Shown: one piece after another, positions 48,390 to 58,525 of the stretch | Position numbering within the stretch: the first letter of the stretch is position 1 | Layout of the letters: each line of letters opens with the position of its first letter | NCBI GenBank assembly: GCA_030447445.1 | Contig: JAUJOW010000001.1 | Span: 152,511-216,510, forward strand | Length of the DNA stretch: 64,000 bases | Source of the DNA: Acidimicrobiales bacterium | GTDB taxonomy: Bacteria; Actinomycetota; Acidimicrobiia; Acidimicrobiales; Iamiaceae | Direction of reading: 5' to 3' | Notes under the pieces: model-generated | What the model was told of the DNA's origin: nothing | Seen by the model: the letters and a program-made list of their open reading frames with translations, nothing else | Databases searched by the model: none | Program-made: the position numbers and the translations under genes

Positions 48390-49514
48390 GCCTGGGAACC
48401 GGGTTCGTCGCAGTGCGTCCCAGCATCCCCGTGCCAGCCGCCATCCCCAACCGCCCGGCTTGCCTGTCGTCGAGCGCCGTGGCTCCAAGTTTCCTGGCCG
48501 CCTTCGTGACCGGCCCCTCGCCGAAGCTCGCGGCCATCCTCTTCGACACCTCCGGCAGGCCACGCGTGCCCGCGATGTCGTCCAGGTCCGCAGAGAGATC
48601 GCTCAGCCAAGCGAAGAACTTCTTGGCCCGAGATGGAACGGCTCCCCACCGGTCTGCGAAGTTCTCCTGGGGTTGTACCGGGTTCTCAACCCGCCACCCG
48701 CTGGACGTCTCCTCGATGAACGTCGGCATGAGGCGCGCTGCCTCCTGTACGGAGGTAAAGAGGTTGCCGGCACCTCGGTAGACGTGGGCAGCCAGCGTGG
48801 TGATCAGGATCGACGGCGGCCGACTATCGAGGTCGTTGGCGAAGTAGAGGTCCCGGTGGCGCTTGAACACCTGGACCTCTCGCTGCAGGGTGGTCTTGAC
48901 CTCCCACTCCGAAACGTCCTCCACCTGCGCCGCCTTACGAACGGCAGCCATCTCGGCCCGTTTTTCGGCAAACTCAACCGCCATGCGCCCGTGGAACCAA
49001 GCCGCGTATCCGATGGGGTCGCTGTACTGCCAGAAGCGCAGTTCCCGATCGGTGATGAGAATGCCCGACCTTCCGCTGTTCGGGTCGGGGATGGACGGGA
49101 GTACGTCCATGTGGAAGCCCGGATATGACAGCGTCCAGCAGCGCTTGCCGGCGCTCAGACCAGTCGGGTCACCGCGCTCGTCACGACGCTTTTCGACGTA
49201 CAGGGTGAGGACGCCGCCCACGTCGGACTTCAGCCTCTCCTGGGTGATGCTCTCCTTGGCCACATGTCGGAGGCACACACCAGGTCGATGTCGTACTCGT
49301 CCCGCCTGACCACCGGGCGCACGACCGTCCCCAAGCGAAAGGAGCCCTGCGGGTAGATGTCCCAGCTCGGTCCGGTGCCGGCGTGCTCGGACAGCCACGC
49401 GCCCACGTCGCGGTACCGCTGCTCCGCCGTGGTGTACAGGTACGGCGGGATGTCGAGTTCCTCGATGGCTCCCAGGAGGAGGGCGGACAGCAATTCTTCG
49501 GCGGAGTCCAGCAT
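48355..49514 (-). pseudogene. CBASS CD-NTase (cGAS/DncV-like nucleotidyltransferase) with +2-nt frameshift at 49274-49280
   Basis: IYPQGSFRLGTVVRPVVRRDEYDIDLVC in one frame, then LRHVAKESITQERLKSDVGG...CWTLSYPGFHMDVLPSIPD...ILITDRELRFWQYSDPIGYAAWF...VQVFKRHRDLYF in another. Confidence 0.8.
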
Positions 49515-50463
49515 GGTCAACTCGCTTCCTGGAGGGTACACCGGGACAAACGGTGGCGCCTGGTGGGCGGTGAACAGCTCCTCGAATCGGGGCAGGCACT
49601 TGCGACTCTCCACACGTGCGTCCAATCAGCTCGTCGGTGTTCACACCATCGAGACGAAGGAGGTTGGCAGGTACGGTCGGGTCCAGCCGCAAGAGACGCC
49701 GTTCGTCGAGCAGGTGTAGCGCGGTGTTGCATGCGGCGATGCTCTGGCCGCGCAACAGCACATCGATCGCATCGGCGGCCCACTGGATCAAGCCACCGCG
49801 ATCGAGCCGGTCGTGTCGCTGACGGACGTCCGAGGTTGTGCCGACACTGAAGACACGGATGGCGTCGAGCGAGGCGCCGCACATGCTGATGGCCTCGGCG
49901 ACCCCGACGGTCGTTGGGTTGTTGGCCCAAAGACCGCCATCGACCAGCCGCTGGCGCTCGAACTCGAACGCCGGGAAGTACGTGGGGGCGGCCGAGGTCG
50001 CCATGGCCACGTCGGCCATCCGTACCCGCCAATCGCGCCGGAGGCGGGGATGGTGCGGAGTCTTGAACAGGTACACCGTGTCGCTGGTGATGCTGTAGGA
50101 GGGGACCACGAGCCGCACGCGGCTCTCCCCAATCGTCATCTCACCGAAGACCTCGTCCAGGGCGTCTCGTAGCGGGGCGGCCGGGTACTTTGACCGGAAG
50201 CACCGCTTCACGGCACGCAGCCGAGATCGGGCGAAAATCCTCGGCCCATGGGTCTCGTAGAAGTCGATGACTTCCCGAGGGGTTATCCCGGCACCAAGCG
50301 CCAAGGAGATGATCCCGCCCGTCGAGGTTCCGGTGACTAAATCGAAGTGCTCCAAGATGGGCCGCCCGACATCCTCCTCGAACGCAGCAAGCACCGCAGC
50401 GGCGAAGAGCCCTCGATAACCGCCTCCATCCAACGAAAGGATCTGGAACGGGCGATCGTTCAT
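49515..50463 (-). CDS. CBASS effector: patatin-like phospholipase (CapV-type); C-terminal frameshift near 49622
   Basis: ILSLDGGGYRGLFAAAVLAAFEEDVGRPILEHFDLVTGTSTGGIISLALG; ATSAAPTYFPAFEFERQRLVDGGLWANNPTTVG. Confidence 0.85.
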
Positions 50464-50525
50464 CTGCGGTGAACCGCCAGGCTCATCAGGGGTGAATCCT
50501 TGGTTCAAGGGGAGTGAATTCAACA

Positions 50526-53500
50526 TCAGCTGCAGCCGCTCGTGCTGCCGCAGCTCGGGCAGGCGCGGCAGCTGCCGGCCCGAACCATCTGGACACCGCA
50601 CTGCATGCAGTAGGGGGCGTCGTGGTGCTGGACCCGCTGTCGGGGACCGGCACGGCGGGCAGGGCCACGTCGGCGTCCTCCATCGAGGCCGCCAGCTCGC
50701 TGGCCGACGGGATCGACTTGGGGTCGGCCACCACGTCGGAGCCCTGGCGGTTCTCGGTGATGGTCTCCTCCACCCCGGGGAGGGTGGGCTGGGTGCGCTC
50801 GGCCACGGTGAGGATGCCCAGCTCGGCCCGCTCCTCGTAGCTGAGGTAGTCCACGGCCAGGCGCCGGAAGATGTAGTCGAGCACCGAGGAGGCGATGCGG
50901 ATCTCGGGGTCGTCGGTCATGCCGGCCGGCTCGAAGCGCATGTTCGTGAAGGCCTCGACGAAGCTGCGCAGCGGCACCCCGTACTGCAGGCCGTGGCTGA
51001 CGGCGATGGCGAAGGAGTCCATGATCCCGGCCAGGGTGGAGCCCTGCTTGGACACCCGCAGGAACACCTCGCCCGGGCGCCCGTCCGCGTACTGGCCCAC
51101 GTTGACGAAGCCCTTGCAGTCGGCCACCCGGAACTCGAACGTGCGGCTGGTCCGGCTGCGGGGCAGCTTCTCCCGCACCGGCACCTTGACCACCTTCTCG
51201 ACGATCCTCTCCACCACCTGGGTGGCAACGTCGGTGGGAGCGACGCCGGCCTTGTCGCCCTTCTTGGCCATGGCGAGGGGCTGGGCCACCTTGCAGTTGT
51301 CGCGGTAGACGGCCACCGCCTTGACGCCGAGCTTCCAGGCGTCGACGTGGAGCTGCTCCACGTCCTCGACGGTCACGTCCTCGGGCATGTTGACGGTGTT
51401 GTGGTTCACGATCCCGTTGCCGACAAAGGCCTGGGTGGCCGGCACCGACACGTCGAAGACCTCTCGCTCGCCGCCGTAGGCGGAGGACTCGACCGGGGAG
51501 AAATGAAGGCCGTCGTCGAGCACAGTGCGCAGCCACGCGGGCAGCACCACGCCCGGCACCGACGCCACCCGTTCCAGCGCCGCTCGGCTGACCGCACGGC
51601 TGCGGGTGTCGAGCAGGAACCCGTACCTCGCACGCACCCCGTAGCCGTTCCTGCCGCTCTTGCCCCGGGGCAGGAGGTTGTAGAGATCAGCGCCGGCGAT
51701 ACCGGGGACGACATCGGCGCCGTTGCGATGACCCGAGAAGCTCAGGGCTTCCAGTGCGGCCGCCCGAGCGGCCTTGTCGGGCTCCATGAACGGCACGAGG
51801 CGGGACAGCTGCTGGGCGTGCTCACCGCAGGCGTACACCTCCCCGTAGGACTTGCGGTACTCGACGTTCCACTTCGAGATCCGACCGTGGACGATTCCGA
51901 GGTTGGTGAGGACGGCTTGGAGATCATCGAGGAGGCCGGCGGAGTCGAGGCAGATGGCCCACTTCGGCGTCGACGACACCGTGACATAGGCGTCGAGGGC
52001 GAGGCCCTGGAGGAATGCCAGCACCATGTGGCGCGGCGAGAGGAGGACCGCATCCGGGATGCGCTTCCCCGACGACAGACTGCCGCACCCGAGGTGCTCG
52101 AGGAACTCGACGACGGTCTTCGAGGCGATCATCACGGAAGGGCAACGCACGCCGTCGTCCACGACCCTCGCCTCGATGCCGAACAGGTCTCGCCAGGCAT
52201 TTACCACCCGCTGTCGAACGGTCGACTGGGAGTTCGTGATGTGCACCGTCCAGTTCGACCGGGTGACGTGACCCTCAGCTGCGAAGGCGCCGAGGAGGAA
52301 AGCCAGCTCCTCGGTCATCTCGAAGGGAAGGTGGACGCGCTTCTGACTGCCGTAGGCGGCCGATGGCTCGAACTCGTCGAGGCGAGCCGGCAGCGGCGAC
52401 CACAGTTCAGCGCCGTAGGACACCGCCACCTCATCGCCGACAGCGAGCTCGTCCACCCGCTTCCAACGGAGCCCGTCGAAGCCGGCCGTGAGCAGCCGGT
52501 GGTTCGGCGTGGCGGTGATCCGATGACCGGATCGGAGCACCACGTCGTGAACCGGCCGAACGCCGCCGTAGTAGAAGGCGTCGGTCTTCTGGGTGCCCTC
52601 CAGCGACCCCACCTCGGCGACGTGGGTCCGGAACGTGTCGGGTGCCTCGTCGCTGCGCAGTGAGCCGATGCGGACCAAGCCGTCGGCGGTCGGCAGCAAC
52701 GTGTCACCCACGACGCACTTCGATATGGCGCCGCTGATGAACGGCTGCACCGCCCCCATCATCCGCACGTGGCCGCCGTAGTGGATGGCGTTGTCGCCCA
52801 TGGAGCAGGCGAACACGGGCAGGTGCTCGGCGAGCACGTGGGGGGCGCCGAGGATGGTCTTGTGGTCGTCGATCCAGGCGACGATCTCCTCGATCTGGTC
52901 AGGGGTATAACCGAGGTTCTTGAGGGCGCGGGGCACCGTCTGGTTGACGATCGTCATGGTCCCCCCACCCACCAGCTTCTTCATCTTGCACAGCCCGAGG
53001 TCGGGCTCGACGCCGGTGGTGTCGCAATCCATCATCAAGGCGATGGTGCCGGTCGGAGCGATGACCGTGGCCTGGGAGTTGCGCACGCCGAACTCCGCCG
53101 CGAGCTCACAAGCCTGGTCCCAGGACTGCTGGGCGGCGCCGAGCAGCTCTGCGGGCACCAGCTCCTCGTCGATGCCGGCCGCCTCCTCCCGGTGCATGTT
53201 CAGCACCCGGAGCATGTGGTCGGCGTTGTCGGCGTAGCCGGCAAAGTGGCCCATGCGGGCGGCGGTGCGGGCCGAGGTGGCGTAGGCATGGCCGGTCATG
53301 AGGGCGGTCAGCGCAGCGGCCCAGGCCCGCCCGGCGTCAGAGTCATACGGCATGCCCAGCGCCATGAGGGTGGCCCCCAGGTTGGCGTAGCCCAAGCCCA
53401 GCTGGCGGAACTTGCGGGCGTTCGCACCGATGGATTCGGTGGGGTAATCGGCGCGGCCGACGAGGATCTCCTGGGCCGTGAACACCACCTCGACGGCCTG

Positions 53501-55127
53501 CTTGTAGCCCTCCACGTCGAACACGTCGTCGTCGCCCAGGAACTGCAACAGGTTGATCGAGGCCAGGTTGCACGCCGAGTTGTCGAGGTGCATGTACTCG
53601 CTGTTGTGCACGATCACGGACGGATACGGCGTGCACGTGTCGCTGGTGACGGCGAAGTTGTGCGTGCCTTCGACCTCCAGGTCATACACAGGCACGGCGT
53701 CGTCGAGCTCGACAGGCTCCACGAGATGCACGGTGTCTTCGATCGTGCCGCCGTCGAGCGTTCGGAGGACGTCCCCGGCATGGAGGCGCTCGGCATCGAC
53801 GTAGCGACCGTCGTGCAGGAGGAACTTGTGCTCCGGAGTGCACCGGAGGCGGAGTCCCCCAGCGGTGACGACGTCGACAAGCCGCACGTCGCCGGCGTGT
53901 GTCCTGCGATCCACACATTCGACGCCGGATCCTGCGCAGAACGAACCGCTCGGCGGCCGCGCCGAACGTGTGCGCCAGTGACACCTCACCCGCTTCGTGC
54001 CGCTTGTGCAGCATCTCGAAGGAAACTGCGCCGTCATCGGTCTCGACGAGAGTGTCGCCCACGAAGCAGCACGGGTTGGAGGCGTTGATGCGGCCGGTGG
54101 TGGCGGCGGTGTGCCAGCGGTTGATGGTGGTGTCGAACTGCATGCCGGGATCGGCGCACTCCCAGGTGGCCTGGGTGAACTGGCGCATGAGGTCACGGGC
54201 CCGGACGGTCTTGACCACCTCGCCGGTCGTCACGGCCCGCAGGTGCCAGTCGGCGTCGGCCTCGACGGCCTGCATGAACTCGTCGGTCACCCGCACCGAG
54301 TTGTTGGCGTTCTGGTACTGGATGGAGTGGGCGTCGCGGCCGTCGAGGTCCATCTCGAAGCCGGCGTCGCGCAGCACCCGGGCCTTTGCTCTTCCCGGGC
54401 CTTGCACCAGATGAACTCCTCGACGTCGGGATGGTCGACGTCGAGGATCACCATCTTGGCGGCGCGACGGGTCTTCCTCCAGATTTAATTGTGCCGGCGG
54501 AGGCGTCGGCGCCCCGCATGAAGCTGACCGGCCCCGAGGCCGTGCCGCCGCCCTTGAGCAGCTCCGCCGAGGAGCGGATGCGGGACAGGTTGATGCCCGA
54601 GCCCGAGCCGCCCTTGAAGATCGTGCCCTCTTCGACGTACCAGTTGAGGATCGAGTCCATCGTGTCCTCGACCGAGAGGATGAAGCACGCCGAGGCTTGC
54701 GCCGGGACGCCGGGGACGCCGATGTTGAACCAGACCGGGGAGTTGAACGCCGCCTTCTGGGTCACCATGAGGTGCTTGAGCTCGGCCCGGAAGGCCTCGG
54801 TCTCGGCGGCGTCGGTGAAGTAGCCGCCGTCGCTCCCCCACCCGGTGATGGTGTCGACCACCCGGTCGATCACCTGGCGCAGCGACGTCTCGCGCTCGGC
54901 GGTGCCGGGCGTGCCGCGGAAGTACTTCTGGGCCACGATGTTGGTGGCGTTGAGCGACCAGGCGGTGGGGAACTCCACCCCGAGCTGCTCGAAGGCCACC
55001 GAGCCGTCCCGGAAGTTGGTGATCCGCGCGCTCGCCGCTCCCACGTCAACTGGTCGTAGGGGTGGGTGTCGGGCGTGGTGAAGTGCCGACGGATGCCGAT
55101 GCCGGTGTGCTCGGGGGCGAGAGCCAT
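50526..55127 (-). CDS. nrdJ: Adenosylcobalamin-dependent (class II) ribonucleotide reductase, two inteins, several frameshifts
   Basis: [95 protein letters not shown]-terminal [11 protein letters not shown] in a shifted frame. Confidence 0.88.
51398..52717 (-). mobile_element. Intein b in nrdJ with LAGLIDADG-type endonuclease region (~440 aa)
   Basis: [23 protein letters not shown]...[14 protein letters not shown]...[10 protein letters not shown]...[26 protein letters not shown]. Confidence 0.88.
53603..54068 (-). mobile_element. Intein a in nrdJ, mini-intein (~155 aa), frameshifted
   Basis: [32 protein letters not shown]...[26 protein letters not shown]...[41 protein letters not shown]; length 466 nt is not a multiple of 3. 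Confidence 0.8.
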
Positions 55128-55211
55128 GCGGTGCTCCTCTACGGGGGTGGATCGGTGCCCGTCGCCCAACCACAAGGGGTTGTAGCGATGACGTCCCCCG
55201 ACGCCCCGGCA

Positions 55212-55227
55212 CCACAAGATGTAGGGG
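55212..55227 (-). promoter_or_regulatory. Candidate NrdR box upstream of nrdJ (CCCCTACATCTTGTGG)
   Basis: Matches much of the ACACWATATATWGTGT-type consensus; nrdR is in the same window. Confidence 0.45.
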
Positions 55228-55507
55228 CAAATTACAGCACGGTAACTACATCGGTGTCAACGGAGGAAGTGGCGCGAAGCCCCAGGTCAGGGGGCGTTCG
55301 CGAAATCTCGCAGCCCGCTCCCAAGGACGTCGCCGTGGCCATGGTGGCCTCAGCGCCCACACCACCAGTTCCGGGGACCGCGCCACCCCTCCGTCGACAC
55401 CGCCACGACCCTAGGAGCCGCTTCCTGTGGAACGGAAGGGGAACAACCATGTGAATTGCGGGTGCACAACCCCGATCCGGTCCACATGGCGGTGGACAGC
55501 GGAGCGG

Positions 55508-56071
55508 TCAGTTCCGGCGGACGGCCTCGGCCTCGATCTCCACCTTGATGGCCTTGCCGACGAGCACGCCGCCGGTCTCGAGGACCTGGTTCCAGGTCAG
55601 GCCGAAGTCCTCCCGGTCGACCTCGGTGGTGGCGGAGAACCCGATCCGCTCCCCACCCCAGGGATCCTTGCCGCCGCCCTCGAAGGTGGCGTCGAGGACG
55701 ACGGTGCGGGTGACGCCCCGCACCCTGAGCTCGCCCTCCACCCGGAAGTCGGTGCCCTCGATGTCGAAGATGCGGGTGCTCGTGAAGGTGAGCGAGGGGT
55801 GGGTCTCCACGTCGAGGAAGTCGGGTGAGCGGAGATGGGCGTCGCGGTCGGGCACGCCGGTGTCGATGCTGGCGGCGTCGATGGAGACCTGAACGCTCGA
55901 AGCGGCCGGATCGTCGGCCACGGTGACGGCGCCGGACACGGTGCCGAAGCGGCCCCGCACCTTGGACACCATCATGTGCCGGGTCGAGAAGCCCACCGAC
56001 GAGTGGGACGGGTCGAGGTCGTAGGTGCCGGTCGGGATCGAGATGCGGCCGACGGTGGCGGTGGTGCTCAT
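55508..56071 (-). CDS. YceI family protein
   Basis: GTYDLDPSHSSVGFSTRHMMVSKVRGRFGTVSGAV...DAHLRSPDFLDVETHPSLTFTST. Confidence 0.92.
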   Translation of the reverse strand: MSTTATVGRISIPTGTYDLDPSHSSVGFSTRHMMVSKVRGRFGTVSGAVTVADDPAASSVQVSIDAASIDTGVPDRDAHLRSPDFLDVETHPSLTFTSTRIFDIEGTDFRVEGELRVRGVTRTVVLDATFEGGGKDPWGGERIGFSATTEVDREDFGLTWNQVLETGGVLVGKAIKVEIEAEAVRRN

Positions 56072-56117
56072 GGGAAGGCTCCAGGGGTTGCGGGTCGTGT
56101 TCCCCTAGCCCAACAAC

Positions 56118-56129
56118 TTGCGTGCGCAA
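56118..56129. promoter_or_regulatory. Palindrome TTGCG-TG-CGCAA between divergent yceI-like and marR-like genes (probable MarR operator)
   Basis: Inverted repeat in the divergent promoter. Confidence 0.5.
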
Positions 56130-56151
56130 CTATTCCGCTAGTGTGCCTCCC

Positions 56152-56715
56152 GTGCCCCCCGCACCCCTCGACGACGACCGGCTGACCGCCCTCGGCCTGT
56201 TCCTCGAGGCGCACGACGGCCTCCAGCGCCGGCTGGAGCCGCAACTGGCCGAACACGGCCTGCCGCCGGGTGAGTTCGAGGCGCTGCTCCGCCTGGCTCG
56301 CACGCCCGGCGGTCGCCTCCGGATGAGCGACCTCGCCTCGCAACTACGCTTGTCGACGAGCGGCGCCTCCCGTCTCGTCGACCGCCTGGAGCAACGGGGT
56401 CAGGCCGAACGGGTGGCCTGTCCCACCGACCGTCGGGGTGCGTTCGCGGCGGTCACAGCGGCCGGACGGCGAGACGTCGAGGCCGCCCTGGTGGAGCACC
56501 TCGAGCTGGTCAACCGCTGGTTCTGTGCCGTTCTCGATCCCGAGGAGCTCTCGGCCCTCACCGCTGCCCTGCGCAAGGTGCGCGACGTGGTGCACCCCGG
56601 GGCCGCTGCCGGCGCCGTCCCAGACCCTCCGCCCGAGGGCGGCACCGACCCCGCTGCGTCTCCGGGCCGGTCACGGCCATCTGGTCCGGGTCAGGGCCGC
56701 GTCCGCGGGAGGTAG
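56152..56715 (+). CDS. MarR family transcriptional regulator
   Basis: LRMSDLASQLRLSTSGASRLVDRLEQRGQAERVACPTDRRGAFAAVTAAGR. Confidence 0.9.
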   Translation: MPPAPLDDDRLTALGLFLEAHDGLQRRLEPQLAEHGLPPGEFEALLRLARTPGGRLRMSDLASQLRLSTSGASRLVDRLEQRGQAERVACPTDRRGAFAAVTAAGRRDVEAALVEHLELVNRWFCAVLDPEELSALTAALRKVRDVVHPGAAAGAVPDPPPEGGTDPAASPGRSRPSGPGQGRVRGR

Positions 56716-56742
56716 CGGACCTCGAACGAGCGGGCAACCGCG

Positions 56743-57210
56743 TCAGCGGCGCTTGGGGGCCGAGTCCTTGGTCAAGAGGCCGAGCTCGCGGGCGAAGTCG
56801 GCCGGATCGTCGAACTCCTTGTAGACGCTGGCGAAGCGCACGGCTGCCACCTGGTCGGTGGCACGGAGCTGCTCGAGCACGGCCATCCCCACCTGGGCGC
56901 TCGTGACGTCGCCGCCAGCGAGGCGCAGGTCGTCCTCCACCGCCGAGGCGAGGCGGTCGAGCTGGTCGGCGCCGACCGGGCGGTTCTTGGCGGCGGCCTG
57001 TACCCCGGCGACGATCTTCTCCCGGTCGAACGGCTCCCGCTCACCCGAGCGCTTGACCACCATCATCGGTACCTCCTCCAGGCGCTCGAAGGTGGTGAAG
57101 CGCCGCCCACAGGCCAGGCACTGCCGGCGCCGGCGGATGGCCACGCCGTCGTCTGACGCCCGCGAATCGACCACCTTGTCCTCGAGGCTGGCACAGGCCG
57201 GGCACCGCAC
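56743..57210 (-). CDS. nrdR: Transcriptional repressor NrdR
   Basis: VRCPACASLEDKVVDSRASDDGVAIRRRRQCLACGRRFTTFERLEEVPMMVVKRSGEREPFDREKI. Confidence 0.95.
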   Translation of the reverse strand: MRCPACASLEDKVVDSRASDDGVAIRRRRQCLACGRRFTTFERLEEVPMMVVKRSGEREPFDREKIVAGVQAAAKNRPVGADQLDRLASAVEDDLRLAGGDVTSAQVGMAVLEQLRATDQVAAVRFASVYKEFDDPADFARELGLLTKDSAPKRR

Positions 57211-57241
57211 GCTGGCGACGCTACCGCCACCGTGTCGCCGC

Positions 57242-57664
57242 TCAGCCACCGATGGCGGCACCGATCGGCACCACCTCCCCCACCTCGAGCGGGCCGGGCC
57301 CGTGGGCGGCGGCGAGACGGTCGACGGCGGCCCGCACGTCGCCCCCGGGCGATGCGCGGCGGGCGATGGACCACAAGGTGTCGCCGGGGCGGACCACGAC
57401 GACCGGGCCGGCCGCTGACCCGGCCCCATCAGCCGTTGCCCCGGTGGGAGGGCGGGCGGGTGAGGACGGGGTCACCGCCGCCACCACCACTCGGCCGGTG
57501 ACGAGGGCCCCGAGGCCAAGCACGAGCGCCGCCACCAGGACGACGAGGCGCCGTCGCCGGTAGGTAACGGCCAAGCGCTTGGGGGATCGGCCGCCGTCGA
57601 TGACCCGCAGGTGGGGACGCTCGGAGGGGCGCTGGGGACTGCTGGAGACGAGGATCGCGGCCAT
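57242..57664 (-). CDS. LysM-domain membrane protein
   Basis: TM segment; VVVRPGDTLWSIARRASPGGDVRAAVDRL. Confidence 0.8.
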   Translation of the reverse strand: MAAILVSSSPQRPSERPHLRVIDGGRSPKRLAVTYRRRRLVVLVAALVLGLGALVTGRVVVAAVTPSSPARPPTGATADGAGSAAGPVVVVRPGDTLWSIARRASPGGDVRAAVDRLAAAHGPGPLEVGEVVPIGAAIGG

Positions 57665-57710
57665 GAGGTGTGAGTCTCCCCAAGGGGTGTGACACCCGAA
57701 GATGGACTAG

Positions 57711-57724
57711 GGAACGAGAGTTCG
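57711..57724. promoter_or_regulatory. Candidate SOS (LexA) box 3, GGAACGAGAGTTCG
   Basis: Degenerate match to CGAAC-N4-GTTYG upstream of lexA. Confidence 0.45.
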
Positions 57725-57741
57725 CTTCCTTCAGCACATCA

Positions 57742-57755
57742 CGAACGGACGTTCC
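57742..57755. promoter_or_regulatory. Candidate SOS (LexA) box 2, CGAACGGACGTTCC
   Basis: Matches CGAAC-N4-GTTYG-type box with one mismatch. Confidence 0.6.
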
Positions 57756-57769
57756 CGTCAAGCGCGGTC

Positions 57770-57783
57770 CGAACGAACGTTTG
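57770..57783. promoter_or_regulatory. SOS (LexA) box 1, CGAACGAACGTTTG
   Basis: Full match to CGAAC-N4-GTTYG upstream of lexA. Confidence 0.8.
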
Positions 57784-57861
57784 GATCGAGACCGGCCAAC
57801 TGCTACGGTGCCTGGGTACGTGAGTTCGCCGAGTTCAGCCCACCGATCCGAGGAGGCCCCG

Positions 57862-58494
57862 ATGGCCGACACCGCCCTCACCGACCGCCAACGAGAGATC
57901 CTCGACTGCATCGAGCGCAGCATGCGCGACCGCGGGTACCCGCCGTCGGTCCGCGAGATCGGCGCCACCGTCGGGCTGACCTCGCCGTCCACGGTGCACA
58001 GCCACCTGGCCACGCTGCAGCGCATGGGCTACCTGCACCGGGACCCGACCAAGCCCCGGGCCATCGAGGTGCGCTACGACGCAACCACCGGGGCCGCCGT
58101 CGACCGGCGCCCCGTGCGCCACGTCCCGCTGGTCGGCGACGTGGCGGCGGGCACCGACGTGCTGGCCCAGGAGAACGTCGAGGAGACGATGCCGCTGCCG
58201 GCCGACCTGACCGGCGAGGGCGACCTGTTCATGCTGCGGGTGCGGGGTGACTCGATGATCGACCTCGGCATCCTCGACGGGGACTTCGTGGTGGCCCGCG
58301 CCCAGCCCACCGCCGAGAAGGGCGACGTGGTGGTGGCCGGCATCCCCGGCGAGGAGGGCACCATCAAGACCTACGGCCGCCGGGGTTCGAAGGTGGTGCT
58401 CGAGCCGGCCAACTCCCGCCTCGAGCCGATGGTGTTCGACGCCGACGACGTGCACATCTACGGCAAGGTCGTCACCGTGCTGCGCCGGCTCTGA
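57862..58494 (+). CDS. lexA: LexA repressor
   Basis: LTDRQREILDCIERSMRDRGYPPSVREIGATVGLTSPSTVHSHL; RVRGDSMIDLGILDGDFVVA; EEGTIKTYGRRG. Confidence 0.96.
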   Translation: MADTALTDRQREILDCIERSMRDRGYPPSVREIGATVGLTSPSTVHSHLATLQRMGYLHRDPTKPRAIEVRYDATTGAAVDRRPVRHVPLVGDVAAGTDVLAQENVEETMPLPADLTGEGDLFMLRVRGDSMIDLGILDGDFVVARAQPTAEKGDVVVAGIPGEEGTIKTYGRRGSKVVLEPANSRLEPMVFDADDVHIYGKVVTVLRRL

Positions 58495-58525
58495 CCCGGC
58501 GACCGGCTCTGACCCGGTGACCGGC

